Below, one piece after another: positions 26,401 to 40,700 of a DNA stretch of 64,000 bases. Source of the DNA: Leuctra nigra (lineage: Eukaryota > Arthropoda > Insecta > Plecoptera > Leuctridae); the NCBI GenBank assembly GCA_934045905.1, contig OW203762.1:27188345-27252344 (forward strand), written 5' to 3'. Numbering within the stretch: position 1 is the stretch's first letter; each line of letters opens with the position of its first letter. Below the pieces are notes generated by a model that was given only the letters and a program-made list of their open reading frames with translations, was not told the DNA's origin and searched no databases. The position numbers and the translations under genes are program-made.

Positions 26401-29400
26401 AAACAGTTTGTGGATAAAGTTACCGGCTATGGGGGGAAAATCCTTTACAACCCAAATTACCACCCGCAAGCGAACCCGACAGAGAGAATCAATCGCGTCC
26501 TGAAGACGATGATAGCGTCGTACGTGAAGGATAACCATCGGAGTTGGGACAAGAATTTACCACAGTTGAGGCACGCCATCTGTACGGCGACACACGAAGC
26601 GATGGGTTTCACACCCGCTTTTCTCAACTTTGGCCGAGAACTCTTCTTGTCCGGGACGTCGTACCGCAAGTTGGAAGAAGATGGTTACGCTCCGAGGATG
26701 GGTCCACGTGAACCTCGGGCCAAGCTATTAAAGGAACTTCCCGCACTCTACGCCGAGGTTACTGATAGACTCCAAAGAGCCCACTAGAAGAACAGCCGGA
26801 TCTACAACCTCCGTCGCCGTCCACTGCAATTTCAACCAGGAGATGTTGTTTGGAGAAAGACTTTTCCCCAATCAGATGCCGCGCGCTACTTCACGGCGAA
26901 GTTAGCACCGAAGTATACGCGGTGCTTCATCCACAAGCGGGTGTCCAACCTAGTCTACGAGCTGCGGGAGGAAGATGGGCGAGTACTTCCAACCAGGTGG
27001 CACGTACAAGATCTCAAGCCGGATGCGACGCCCGAAGCAGAAGATAATTTATAAAATAAATTCTTAAAAGAGGAAAAGGTGGAGTTTGTAACATGTAAAC
27101 TGAGGGAGGGCGGCCGCCCGAGGTCAACCGGTCATACAACCCCTCACGCGCTCGAGCAGGGGCTCGAGTGTGGTTGACCGGCGAGCGACGGGACTGGTTG
27201 TGTTGTGTGTTGTCAGAGAGAGAGACGTTTCTAGAAGCCGACGCAGGCAACTGATTTTTGTACAGAGAAAGAGTGTTGATGATTATTATTTGTCGGACTG
27301 TCTTACGACGACTTGTGCTGTGGGATTAAGAGTTATTAAAAGTGTTGTTCAAGTGTGATTGTGTTCAAGGTGTTTGTTTTACGAGCTTCGTGCTTCCTCG
27401 TACCCCAGAAGCACGTGGCGCCCATCCCCGTCCGCCAGCGTTCCCCCACCCACCCCATTCCACCGTTAAGAAGGGGCAAACGTTATAAGACGCATTCAAA
27501 GACAAAGAAGACAACTAGTAATGAATTATCAAAGAAGAAGAAGAAATAGCATTAAATGCTGTCTGCTATTTGTGCACAGGATCTTGGTTCTTGATAATTA
27601 TTTCTTGCTTCATTATTAATTTAAATAAAACATGTTATATGTTCTTGTTTTATAACCGAGTGACTATAATATAATTATATATAACAGCATAGAGTTTTGA
27701 AAGCTGTGGTGAAACTGCAAATCTGCTTGTTTGCATTTGTCTATGCATTTTACCAATAGTAAACCCTCGTTAATTCGAATTCAAGGGGACCCAAAAAATC
27801 CCAGTTCGAATTAAAAAAGTTCGAAATATAAAAAAAAAAAAAAAAAAAAAAAAATTTTTTTTTTTTTTTTTTTTTACTACTTACTTATTGATTTGATATA
27901 ACGCGATGTTGATTCATTATTTTTTGCCTTCAAAAGTTAACTCGCACTATATACGCGGCCAAATGCTTTCAAAATGTTGAATGAAGTTTGAATATTCCCG
28001 CCTAAAGTGTTCCAGGGTAGGCTAACCAGGCTAACCTGTATACTAAAGAGACTAGACCTACACTTCCCCCACCCCAACACAACAGAGAGCAGTTTGACTA
28101 CTCTCTTTGTGACGTGACGCCATTGGAAACATTGGAAATGTGTAGTTTGAGTTTTTTTTTCGAAGTTTGTTCGCGATTATTTTGTCAATCCTTTTGCAAA
28201 GTTCGAATTAAAACAACTGTATGCAAGTTATAACATGGGCTGGGACCAAAATTCAGTTCGAATTTCGAAATAACCTAAAATTCGATTTATCAAAATTATT
28301 TAACATTGCAAAGCCTATACTGAACACTGGGACCATCCACCATGTTCGAATTTACCCCTAAATTCGAATTATTGAAGTTCGAAATAATGAGGGTTTACTG
28401 TATTATTTATTTATACTACTTGGCTTCGAAGTCACCAGTCATGTGTGATAATGACTAATAGTGATGAGGGATGACTGATGATGGAATGATTGTGGAACCA
28501 AAATAAATAAATAGGTAGATACAATTGACCTTTTTAACAAATCAATTAGAGAGTTAGTTCTAGGTATAGGTATGTACCTCTCTATTGCTTGTTACAAATA
28601 TTTGTTTCAAATTTCAATTTAATCAGAAGAACCATCCGACTTAATACAACACAAGCTAGAATAAAATACAGCAATTAGTGCAAATAGGAGGGCAATTCTT
28701 GAAAACACTTTGAAACCATTTACGTTTTCATTAAAATTAAAACGCAATTATTTTAAAACTTGACAAATTTAAAAACAAGGCTTTTTCAGAGTGAATAATA
28801 TGAGAGGTGGTAGTGTCATGAATTATGTACCTTGCGACGTGTACTGGACCCAGGAGTTGAGCGCCGGGTTGTAGACGGCGACACAGCCGGTGTTCCAGTC
28901 GAACATGGTGGTGTGCGGGTCGAGGTCCAGCTGCCGACACTGCGTCTCGTGCATCACCCACTGTGCCTCCTGCTCCCTCCGCTGCCGCTCCTCTGCTTCC
29001 TCCACCAGCTTGCGCTGCCGCTCCGCTTCCTCCTCCTGCGCGACCTTGGCCGCAAACATCTGCCGCCGCTCCTGCTTGCTCAGCCCAGACAGATTCGGCA
29101 GGCTCCTGGGACTAACATAACACAGGGAAATGTTAATTTATCCAAGAATAAAAGTGGGGGAGTTTTCAGTTCGTATTACTAATGCTTTTAATTTAATTAC
29201 AAGGAAATCTGCTCACCTCTCATCAAAGCGGCTGATTTTCCGCTGCTTCTCCCTCTGCTTGTCTGGGTCCGACGTCCGCTGCCTCCAATGTCTGAAGTCA
29301 CAATGCAAATTAATAAATCACAACATGAGTAGAAATAAAAATATTGTAAGATATTATAAATGTAGCAGGTAAAAAAGAGACTGAGGTTGCAGAAGTGCAT

Positions 29401-31687
29401 TTTACTACCAAGTTAGGTTTCGTGTTCACTCTATCTAGTTATCTAATCCAAACTGTACTTCAACAAGGTACTTCAACATTGAAATCAACTCCCTCTCATG
29501 GGGTGGGGGTGGATAGTACAAAACGGTACCTACCTATAGCAAAAACAGAGAAAGCTACGGACTAGTTAATTACATTTCTTTCCAAGGGATAAGCTGAACA
29601 ATGAATGAAACTGACCTGTCATAGGAGGTCTTGCCCACAGAATCCTCGCGGTCCAGATACTCCTTGTAGCCACGATCTGAAACCCGAAACAAGTGAATTA
29701 CCTTACTTCCAACAAGATCAAGCAAGCAAGTGACAGAGAATCACAGCATCAATGAGGCCACGCAGTTAGAAGTAGCGGCTTATTCATGACACTTTCAGGC
29801 ACACATTAAAATAACACATACACCTCATATTCTAGAACAATTAGGTATATGCAATAATACCTAATAGCTTAGAAATCCATGGTGAAAAAAAACAAGCCAC
29901 ATCTGTATGAAAGTTCCCGCCATAGATAGAGCTCCGTATATTTCGCACATCGCGATAACGCGATATCTTTATATCTTGTATTTTCTTGGAATATGAGCAC
30001 GAATTACGTCATTCTAAACCCAATTCTGCAAGATTTGAATCGCGAAATAAAACGAAATATGCCATTATTGCGAAATAACACCGAAATCGACTATATTTTT
30101 GTAATACATCGCGAAATCCCACAAATGTTGTTCAGTTTTCAGAAATGTTTACAAAAAATGTTGAAACTCAACCTAAAACTTCCTATTTTACGCATAATTC
30201 ATGGAAATATCCACATTCCGCGGAGAAAGCAAGCGCGCTTGTTGGTGACATTTCAAGGTTAAACCCTGCTCATACATTTGGTAACTGCCCAGGCGCTAGG
30301 AATCAGCTGTTCCCATCGCGCGAGCGAGGCAGCGATACGGCGGCGGGCGGCCATTTTAGTTGTAGTGCCACTGTATTATTAAATTATTATTATCATTATT
30401 GTGCACAAAACAATTTTACTTGTGTTTTTTACTTTGTACACAATGCCGAAACCAACAGTTACAGCCGCGTCTAGGGCTTCAGAGTTCAGGAGTGACGGGT
30501 TTTACGTGAGTGACGGAAAACTTTTGATGTGCCGGTTTTGCAACTGCAGACTAGAACTCAAGTGCAAGGACACACTGATGAAACACGTCGCATGTAAACG
30601 CCATTCAGAGTTCCTACTTAAATAAATACACTTTTATTTACTCTAAACTCTTGTTTGTGTTCTTATTTGTTACTTAGATTGCCTGTAATGTTTAGTGGTT
30701 AATGTTTAGCATTGAATCTAGGGATTGGTTACTATATAATTTTTGACAGAAATATTACTTTATTGATTTGCCACTAAATTCTATAAAACCGCTAAAAAAC
30801 GAAATTTGGGTTTTTAAAAACGAAATTGGTAAAATAATAAACCCATTTTCACGGGGCTCTAGCCATAGAGAGTAGAGTTACCAGTTTCTTTTCTACAACC
30901 AGGGGTCCATAATTTACCTGCATAATTTTTGGCATGCAGGCTGTTCAATTTACGCTTACATCGCCGCTAGGGTGTAACTAAGCAGCACCATCCAGACCTT
31001 CCACCTGAATTCACACTTTGCTAACCTAAACTTTCCAAAGTGAATCTGCTAACTTGAATGTGCCATTTAAGGTCTAGCTGAATTTCATTTTGTTGTGTTG
31101 GTGCTAGCGTAGTACATCATTTTTGTTACCATCTTCGCCATCATAGTCATTGAAAAGAAAATTTGAACAAACTGTACCTACACTAAAATTTACTCAATTT
31201 TAATCATGTCGAAATCTTTAACAATCATATTGTTAAATGTCAACATCATATTAAACGAATCTGTACACTTGAATTTATTTACCCGCTTCTCTCTCGTGCT
31301 CCTTCATCTGCTCTATCCGCTCCTTCTTGGGGATGCGGAACACTTCCTTGAGCGTGGCCCACTCCTGTAGGAGCGCCTGAGCCTGCTCCTGGAGCGCCGG
31401 CTGCTCCCGCTCCCACTTCTCCACGCAGCTCAGCACCTTGCTGTCCTCCAGCATCGTCTTGTTGAGGATCGGCAGCTTGCTCAGCGTCTTCAACATCTGC
31501 CGGCGTAGAGGACGATACATTTACAAACTGCATCTTTCTATAACTTGATAATGATAGAAATTTAGTGAATCTCTCACTTAAGGATGGTGTTTAAGAGGGA
31601 GCCTGCGAAATAAAACCGTGCACCCCGACTCAGAATCAAACCCAGATCCTTCGTGTTACCGGCCCCTATGCTTCTATAATCTATATA

Positions 31688-31754
<67 letters not shown>

Positions 31755-34700
31755 TCTTTATTTAGCGCAAGCGCTATCTTTCACAAATCAGTACAATACA
31801 AAGATACATAAAGATACACAATAAAGACACAAACCAAAGAATTAACACACTAAAAACATAGAATAATCTAATTAGGATGTCAACATAAATGTTTCCGTCA
31901 TTATAATTTCTAAAAGTTTGCTTTTAAATATGCTAAGACTCCTCACACTTTTAACATTAAGTGGAAGAGCATTAAAAGAACGAATCCCAAGATAAAATAA
32001 AGATTTGGCCGATGATTGTTTATGAACATGGTTTAGAAAAAAATTATTATGCGCTCTCGTGTAATGCTGATGGACATTTTCAACTTTTTCAGTGTTTGTA
32101 AAATATGCAGGTAGAAGACCATTTTGAAGTTTGTAAATAAAACACATGCCTTGAAAATACACATAATCCTTAATCCTTAGCCAATTTAGAGATTTTAACA
32201 TAGTATTTACAGGTGTATATCTACTACATTTCAGAATAATCCTCATGCCTCTATTTTGTAGAATCTGTAGTCTTTCAATATCTGTATTAAATGCCTGATA
32301 CAATAAAATCATACAAAAGGTAAGGTGTGGTTTAATAATAGTGTTATATATACATAGTTTTGTGGCTACTGTCAGGTGCTGACCTATCCTACTAAGGTAG
32401 CTAAGTTTTTTTCTGATTTTGTTCTCTATGTACAGTATATGTTGTTTAAAACTTAGATTTACATCCAACAACATACCTAAGTATTTGAATGATTTAACAC
32501 ATTCCACTAACTCACCATTTAGTACAATATTAACTTCACAATTATCAGTTGTGTTCATATAATGTAGTTTCCCAGTACCAATCATCATTGCCTTACACTT
32601 ACTATTGTTCAGCTTTAGCATATTAATGCTCAACCAGTCAGTCACTACCTTCAATTCTTCGTTCAATGTATTGTTCAAATCAGTCATATCATTTCCACCA
32701 TAGAAGATGACTGTATCATCTGCATAGACATTTATCACACATTTATTTAAACAACAATTTATGTCATTAACATACACTGAAAATAAGAATGGTCCTAAGA
32801 CTGAGCCTTGTGGTACTCCTAGATTTACATCGATAGTGTCTGAGATTTCCCCATCAAATTTAGTTCTTTGAGCTCTCTCATTGAGATAATCATCGAGCCA
32901 CTGGTACACAGTACCTTGAACACCATACATATATTGCAATTTCATTAACAACCTTTTCCTATCGATGGTCTCAAAAGCCCTTTTGAAGTCCAGGAAAACT
33001 GACAATATTGATAAATTATTATCTCTTAGTTTGTTCCACTCAGAAACCATCCACTGCACCGCTGTTTCACAGGAGTGACCTTTCCGGAATCCAGATTGAT
33101 TAGTCATAATAAAGTTACTTTTATAAAAATATTCCTCTAACTGAGAGTGTACAACAAGCTCCAGCAGTTTTTCATAAATTGGCAGCATATTAATCGGCCT
33201 AAATTGATCAATTAATGTAGTCCCAGCAACTTTAGGGACCGGAATTACAAGTGTTTCTTTCCAACTTTTGGGAAATACGCCTTTACTTAATGATAAATTA
33301 ATTAAATGAAGTAGTCTATGCTTAATGCTAGGATACCCATCTTTTAACAATCTGACAGAGATTCCATCCAGAGTTCCACCTCCTTTATTTTTTAAATCCA
33401 TCACTAGCTTATTTAAATCCTGGATTTGAACTTGTTTGAAGTCACACATGATGATATCTTTACTCACTCGGTTGTACTGGTTAAGTTCAACCTGGTCAAC
33501 TATTCTATTACTAATATTATTTATATCTATTTCCGAAATATTACTTATAATCTCTTCAACACTCTCAGAAAAATATGTATTAAAGTGATTTGCAATGTCT
33601 ACCTTATCTGATATTATGCTACCATTGCATAAGACAATCTCATCTGCAGTACACTTCTGATTCTTTTCACTTACAAGTTTCTTAAGAGTTTTCCACATAC
33701 CCTTACTATCTCCTCTTTGTCTGTCAATCTTTTCATAGTAATAATCATATTTTGATTTTCTGAGCATGCTAAGAACTCGATTTCGATACCTTTTAAATTC
33801 ATCCCAATCACTTTGAAGTCGACTAAGTTTCGCTCTTTTAAAATAATTATTTCTCAACTGCATCTCCTTCCTTATCTCATCAGTTATCCATGGGACCCCT
33901 ATATTTCCTCTCTTCTTCAAAATGCTTGTAAGATTTTTCTCTTTCGCACTTGTTAGACCTTGAACAAATATTTGAGAGGCTAGGTTTACATCAGTTTCCA
34001 ACATATCATACTCTTGCTCTTCTAGATCTGCTCTAAACCTAGCTACGTCATAACCTCTCCAGTCAAACAGACTGTACAAATCTACTTCTCTTTCTCGTCT
34101 TGCTTCAGTGTTTATGTCAATCATGAACGATTCATGGTCTCCAATACCGGGACCTCCTCCCACTCCAAATGTAACCTTGTCACAATTAGTGATTATGTAG
34201 TCTATAAGAGTTTCACTCATTTTCGTTATTCTAGTTGGTTGATTTACAATTTGAGTTAGACCATACGTTTCAATACCACCAATCATGTTTCTAGTGATAG
34301 CATTGGGCTTGAGTTCACATAACTTGACGGGGCAACATTAATCACTCTATGCAGGTAGCTAAAAATATTCTGGGACTGACAATTACAATCCCATAGTACT
34401 GTCAGGAAAAATGTTTAGATAATCCAAAGTCATCATACATACTTGGAACATGGAAGTAAAGTTTTTATTATAGGATGATGTGAACTATTTCTCCTCAAAT
34501 GTGTCTTGTTTTCCCGTTGCTGCTGCTGTTTACACTTTGTACCTAGTAGAGCAGTCACTCCACGCCAGTCAAGTCAAATGGCGCGCACACACTCGCACAA
34601 CATCGATAAAATGCCTAACTTCATATAGAAAGATTGGGGGGCTACCAATCACTTTTATGCTAAGCATCTAAATGGCATTTTCAGCTTAATTGGTCTCAAC

Positions 34701-37700
34701 AATAGACAATCTCACTTGTAATTTGCCCAAAGCAGAATATGAAAATGAGAGAACCATACACCAAAATATTTCCAAATATATCTTTAGTTAAGAGCGAAAG
34801 GAACGCACCTCGGTGTTGATCTGCGGCCCGTGCAGCGGATCTGTTTCGGCATCGACCATCCACTTCCACAGCAGCCGGAGGCCGTGGTAGTCGAGGAAGA
34901 GCCGGAGACACGCCGGCTCACCCGCCTGCAGCAGTTGCAACAGCTGTACGCGCTGCTGCGCCTCCTGGCCCCGCACCATCAGCCGGCAGAGCGCAAGCGT
35001 GTGCGCGCGGTTCTTCAGCCCCGTGCGGCACAGCGCCTCGATGTCCTGCGAGCGTAAGGGAGATACAGGTCAACATCTTGCTGGTCAGCAGGGAGAGTTA
35101 ATGATTCAGCCGGAGTGACCCGAGTGTTGTAATATGCGTAACATTACAACAATTTTTTAATAAGGATTTTATTTCATTCATTATAAATTAAATAGCCACT
35201 TGGCAGTATAATAATTTATCGACTAACGGGATTATAGAATGAATACCTATGTAGGTAAATTTGCTTGCATTATCTCTCATACAATATTCAAATTGGGAAA
35301 AAGCAGGGAGTTACAGTTCTTCGCCTCACAACATCGTCCAGCATTTTGCAATATTGAGTAAATGAAGGTTGAATTTTACATTAACACAGCAGAACATACG
35401 AAAAATAAACTGATTTCAGATGCACTGACAGATGCAGTAGACAAAATTGGACACAAATTTTGTGGAATAGAAGGAGGGCACTATGAAGAAAAATAATATG
35501 TACTATGTACTATGTACCCAATTCTAAAAAGTGAAAATTGGACATTTCTATTGTGAGGCGACAAGTTTACAAACAATGGGATACCATGTCATTCAATGAC
35601 AAATTTGTAAATAAAAATGTCAAAATCTTGTAACCGAGTTGGCCGAGGTCCAGAATGAATTTGATAAGCCACTTAACAGCTTTAGTCGATACAAAAATGA
35701 GTTCCTCTTTTAGCCCTTAGATTCCTTCAGGTAACTAGTAACTACCTACGTGAACCATGTGAAAGAATTTATGGACAAAATATATATAGATTTTGAGTCA
35801 GCAGCTGTATCTCGCTACTCCTGCATCTACCTGATCGAGAGTGATGTCAACCTCATCGGAAGAGTCTTCCGAGAACTCCACGGTCTTCTTCTCCTCTCTC
35901 TTCCGCTTCTTCTCTCCCTCCGGCTTCTCCTCCTCCTCCTCCTCCTCGAACTCCTCCTGTTCCTTGTCAGGGTCATCGCCGATCCAGCCGCGACAATTCT
36001 CCGCCTCGCAGTGACACTTCTGCGCCTCTTTCCTGTGCAACACAATGCAAATCACTTTACTTTAGAATAGGCAGTGTTTTATGTTATTTTATTCTCCACA
36101 ATAGCAATTTAATTTACAATAATACAATTTAAGTACATGACACATCCACCTCGAACATTGGATGTGACCTTGTATTTTAGAACCAATCTCTATTATGCTG
36201 TATAACGCGCATAGAAAGCGCACAGGTGTGTCCTTGAACAATTTAACACTACGATCCACGACGCATCAAATGCAAAGAGTGTGTGTTGGATTGGACATAC
36301 CCGTATCGCTGGAACTGGTAGTCGAATGTCAGCTCGTCGCCTGCATTCAGTGCTCGGGTGGTGAAGAATCCGATCCTCAGCTCTCCGTTGACCGTCCACT
36401 GCAACATCGTTCACTCTTAAGTCTCAGCACATCATATTACAAGACATGACTTCAAGCATAAAGCAGTGTTATCCTGGCATTGACACAATAATTTACACAT
36501 CGAAATTTATCCACTGAAATTCAGTGTTCAGAGATTGGTAAATGTTGTATTTTATGCTATAAATAGAACTAGGTAAACTGTAAAGAATGTGGGATCAGTT
36601 ATTTACTTGTACCTAGTTCTTTCATTGGCTAGAAAATGAAATTGACCTATTTGAATTGTAGAGTGAGCTACTGACTTGACAAATGATCTGACACGTTTGT
36701 TTGCTTCCAGTGAGGAGATAAGCGGTTCATCAGCAGTGTCGAGCGAATCATAGCGAATAGAACAGGGAATCATAGGCACTAGGCATAGGGAATCGTAGGC
36801 ACTTTCTGGGTCATGAAGTGGTAATGCTCATGAAATGCTCATGATAAAAGAAAGTGTACGTAACACATACATTGTAACATGTAAACACTAAAAAATTTTT
36901 TTTTTTATATAATTGGATTAAACAAGGCTTGAGGATTTGAACATTCTTACAGCACTAACCGGAAATACACAAGCTCAAAAAATCTAGATCATCAGTCACA
37001 CAAGTGTACCAAGACTCTTAGATTCCGTCCATATGATAATTAGCACACTTGTTGTGCTCTGGACTGACATCTGGAAATGTCTACTTGCGGACGTAGCTTA
37101 TGTCCAGGACAGATGAAACGCCTCATTCTTTCCGCAACCAAGCGTCACGTCCTCGTGCCATTTACCTTCTGCGTCTCCGCGTTGGGTTCGCAGCTGTGGT
37201 TGATGAACCTCGAGATGTTGCCCTTCATGGTGGCATCGATGACCGAGTCAGACTTGAGGGCCATGAAGTAGTAGTGGCGGTTCTTGTCCTTGGAGTACTC
37301 CTTGGCCCGACGTCGGAACTCCTTGGGGTTCACCACCTCGCCCACGTACTCCATCAGGAAAGCCCCTCTGTAACATGCATCAAGCAATCAGCAAAACTTG
37401 AATACGTATGCATGTTTCTGAACTCCTCTGACAAAAGACTATAATATATAAAAAATATAAATTGATAAACTGCAGCTGAAAGTATCACTTTCCTTATACA
37501 CCAACAGCCTCACGTCAAAAGGATTTCCAGATTTATCGATGCAAGTGCCCAGCAGATTCTACACAGGATTATGTCGATAAGCTCACGGTCTTGTGGTGCT
37601 AAGGACTAACATCCGCAAATATCTAAATCTAATTACGCGCAACTTCATTTGGGCATGCGGCTGCAAGTGTACTAGAAATAATGCCTATATCTCCATCGAA

Positions 37701-40700
37701 GTATTCCTCATATCAAGGTACTACCTACACACTTTTAAATACATAGCTATACCTATATTCTCACTCTCTCCCCCTAAATTTATCTTTATAGAAAAAAACG
37801 ATCATCATCTACTTATTAGGTAAATCATCATGTTCTGTTTTTAATGTACCTACCTACATAACATTTTAAAGGCTCCTAAACATATTTGGGAAATCTAGTA
37901 AAACAATCGTGTCTCTTCGACAGAAATATCAAAGACTTGATCTCTACAAATCACTCAATCTATTTCCTAGCCTTGGAAGCAAAGCTGATGTCAACTGTTA
38001 GCTTACGAAGGCAAGTCTTCCGTTGCGCGAAGGCCAAACCCCTTCTTCTCGGTCTTGAACACTTCGCAGCGAGAGTATTCCTGCTTCTGGAAGTGTTTGT
38101 TGGTGCAGCGTTCGCCCAGCATGCAACGCGGTCCACTGAAACACGTCGCACCATTGTCAGAATCAAAGTAAATTAAATTAATATGTAAACGTTTTTATAC
38201 AGTTGACGTTTAAACTTGTACCTAAACGGCCCAGCCCTAGCAGTTCAGTACATCGTTACAAGTAGAACTAAGCATTACATAATTAACGTGGCTCAACCGA
38301 TCGAACATTCCAAAATATTTATTTTTTGAAATTACCATCACGAATTACTTTTTCCAACATTTCAACTATATTTAAGTATGAACAAACCATAAAATGTAAT
38401 TTAACTTGCAACTCCTGTCTTACAGCGAGGTTTCAAATTATTGCCTTCCGAGAATGAACAAAACTTTAACACAGGAGGTATAGGAAAATTATTGCGTTTT
38501 TCGTTTATAACTTCTAAAAAAGCACACGTTGGTATTGTTTTGAATTTTTTCCCTAATAGAATATCCATATATCTACCAGAAAAAAAGTTTTTTGATCAAA
38601 GTTGGGACTACATAAAAATTAGATCTTCATTATTAGCCTAAATGTGACACGATTTTACTTGGCTGCCATAAGATAACATGGGGAAGAAAACTCAATTTAT
38701 CTCAGAAACTAGACACGAGAAGTGTTTAATTTTTTCAATGATTGTGTATGGCATGATTATCAATAAGTAGACAAAAAATTATGAAAATCTGAGACTATGC
38801 CCGATTGGATGAGCCACCTTAAAGGGCTTATGTCATCTTGAATAAAGCTTTGACTATGTGTTCTTACCAAGTATTTAGGCAATATAAGACATACATCATC
38901 TAAATTAATTGTACCCTGAATTAATTATTAATTATTTTCTGTGCGAAATTTGAACCTGGCGGGCGTGATTGCCTACGTCACTCTATGCGCAGCGCTGATT
39001 GGTTAGCGTGAACACGGGGGAATAGATCACGCCCGCTGATGCCGCTCAACCCTTCTTTCGCACCACTGCCGGTGCACAATACACCGGACAATTAGTAAAC
39101 AATCGAAAGTGGAGAATGCAGTGAAAGATTCCGTTAGCTGCACACATTTCGAAACATATTTTAAAACCGACAGAATCTGCACAGAAATATTGAAGTTTTA
39201 TTTACCGTGCTAGCAATGCATTGTGGAGTAATTGTTGTTTAATTGTTTCTCCATGAACAATGAAGTGGAATATTATTTCTAAATTCAAAAATTATTGCCG
39301 TATGCCGGACTCATCAAGACTGATAGCGAATACATATCACACAATATCAAAATTTTATATTGTGTGATAGTAAAAAACAGTAACACCACACGGTACATCA
39401 ATTGTCTATTGCAGAGATATAATTTAATTGTACATACTGCCTAGGTAGAACGGAACAAAAACGAAACTGAAATTTCTTGTCCAATAAAGTCTGGCGATTT
39501 GTTGCATATAAATCCTTTGTTTATTGGGTGACTTTTTGGGTGGTGTAACGAAGAATTGAAGAAATATTATTACAGGCTAACCTTCAAATCCATCTTCTAC
39601 GAATGTGCAGAGCAATCATAATGGACTCGGAACAAAGTAAGGCGGTGCATTTTGTGAAGCCCAACTCCGTGTACAATTCGGAGTACCTACTTTACTTTGT
39701 ACAAAATCTTATATTGAGTTGAATTTTTTCCTTGATAGATGGAATTGCTTTTTATTGCTTTTGTTATACACGTAGTAAAAGGGCCTGAAACGTTTCTGAA
39801 AAATCGATATTTTGAAACAAATTATCAAACAAGTTGATTGGGCGTGAGCGACGCTATTTGCAAGGAGCTGGTAACACTATCACAATGAAAATGTATTTTG
39901 GAAAAGTTTTTGTTAGGTACTATTTAATAAACAAATTCCCGGTATTTACACTTGAACTCTCTAGCATCCAACGTCATCTAGAACTTAGTCCAAACAAATA
40001 ACAATCACTCGATTAACGTTTGAATGTCTCAATGAAAACCAATTAAATCAACTATTAAGTCAATCCATACAATCAATATTCCCTGGAAGACATCTTCTCA
40101 GACAATGATAAACGCATACGGACTTTTAACTCTTCTAAAACATTGAAATATTGCAAAAATAAGCTGTAGCAATGGGCTAACGCGTGGTCTGCGGGCAGGT
40201 AGTCTGCACAGAGTGACGTATGTATTCATTTCGGTCGAACCGCTCCCGAGCCCAGGAGACAGGATGGCGGGCGGAACAAAGCACCGTCCAGTGTTGAGAG
40301 AAGGAAGACGGACCGATTAAAGATCACTTGCCACAAGATGACATAGGCCCTTTAAGCAATTGATACTAGGCTGGTCATTTAGGTGGATATCACATTAACT
40401 GTTACAATTCAACGTAAATGAATCTTAATGTTTGCTGTTCTACGTATGAACATCAGACCAAGTTTTAGTGAGTCACTCACCACTCGATCATGAGGATGCG
40501 GTTAAGACAATCTTCTCCGCAGCCCGACTCTCCTCGCGCTATCTCCTCCTTGGTCAGGAAGCAGTCGCAGATCATGCCGCGCAGTTCCTTGCTGAAGGAT
40601 CTGAAACATCATTGCCAACCTTCAACACACATTCACAACCCAACCATCACGGCTCTCTGGGTATCTGTAATTTACCATCCATTTCTCTGCTATTAGCTCA

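Larger units (their letters stand above)
22101..27487 (+). mobile_element. Ty3-type LTR retrotransposon, complete, young
   Basis: It has two 401-bp LTRs, a primer-binding site, gag, pol joined by a -1 frameshift site, a polypurine tract and no env-like ORF. The 4-bp duplication AGAC flanks it (22097-22100, 27488-27491). The LTR stretches I compared are identical, which argues for a recent insertion. Pol order is protease, reverse transcriptase, RNase H, integrase, the Ty3 order. One in-frame TAG breaks the integrase C-terminus. It lies in the last UGT exon, in the same direction. Confidence 0.95.
18207..27549 (+). pseudogene. UDP-glycosyltransferase (UGT), doubly interrupted by transposons
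   Basis: Coding pieces: 18207-18447, 19236-19656 plus 20360-20525 (one exon split by an insertion), 20631-20853, 21213-21432, 21843-22100 plus 27492-27549 (last exon split by the LTR element). With both insertions and one copy of each target duplication ignored, the lengths sum to 1,587 nt in frame (528 aa plus stop), so the host gene was intact before them. Seen: hydrophobic leader (IVIVALAIACMVA), N-terminal PSRSHAISF, the UGT signature FISHGGLLSTQEAIYH...GDQ, a C-terminal membrane segment (FLLDVIGLIAFGTLVV) and a lysine-rich tail. The family conjugates sugars to small lipophilic molecules in the ER lumen. The first exon with ATG is not identified; 18207 opens in phase 0 after tttcccag. As read, translation stops in the first insertion at 19702. 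Confidence 0.88.
31683..34330 (-). mobile_element. 5'-truncated non-LTR (LINE) retrotransposon with (ATT)n tail
   Basis: On the minus strand an 804-aa ORF is followed by about 120 nt of 3' UTR and a microsatellite tail (plus strand (AAT)n at about 31684-31753). It lies in SETD2 intron 8, same strand as SETD2. The 5' boundary is approximate; upstream of the ORF the frame closes within about 60 nt. Confidence 0.88.

Noticed and set aside
35750..36070. Leucine-rich plus-strand ORF resembling a membrane protein
   Set aside because: Antisense of the Glu/Lys-rich post-SET exon of SETD2.
36888..36905. Solo LTR start (tgtaacatgtaaac near 36878)
   Set aside because: Only about 14 bases match the 22101 LTR and the following sequence diverges at once.
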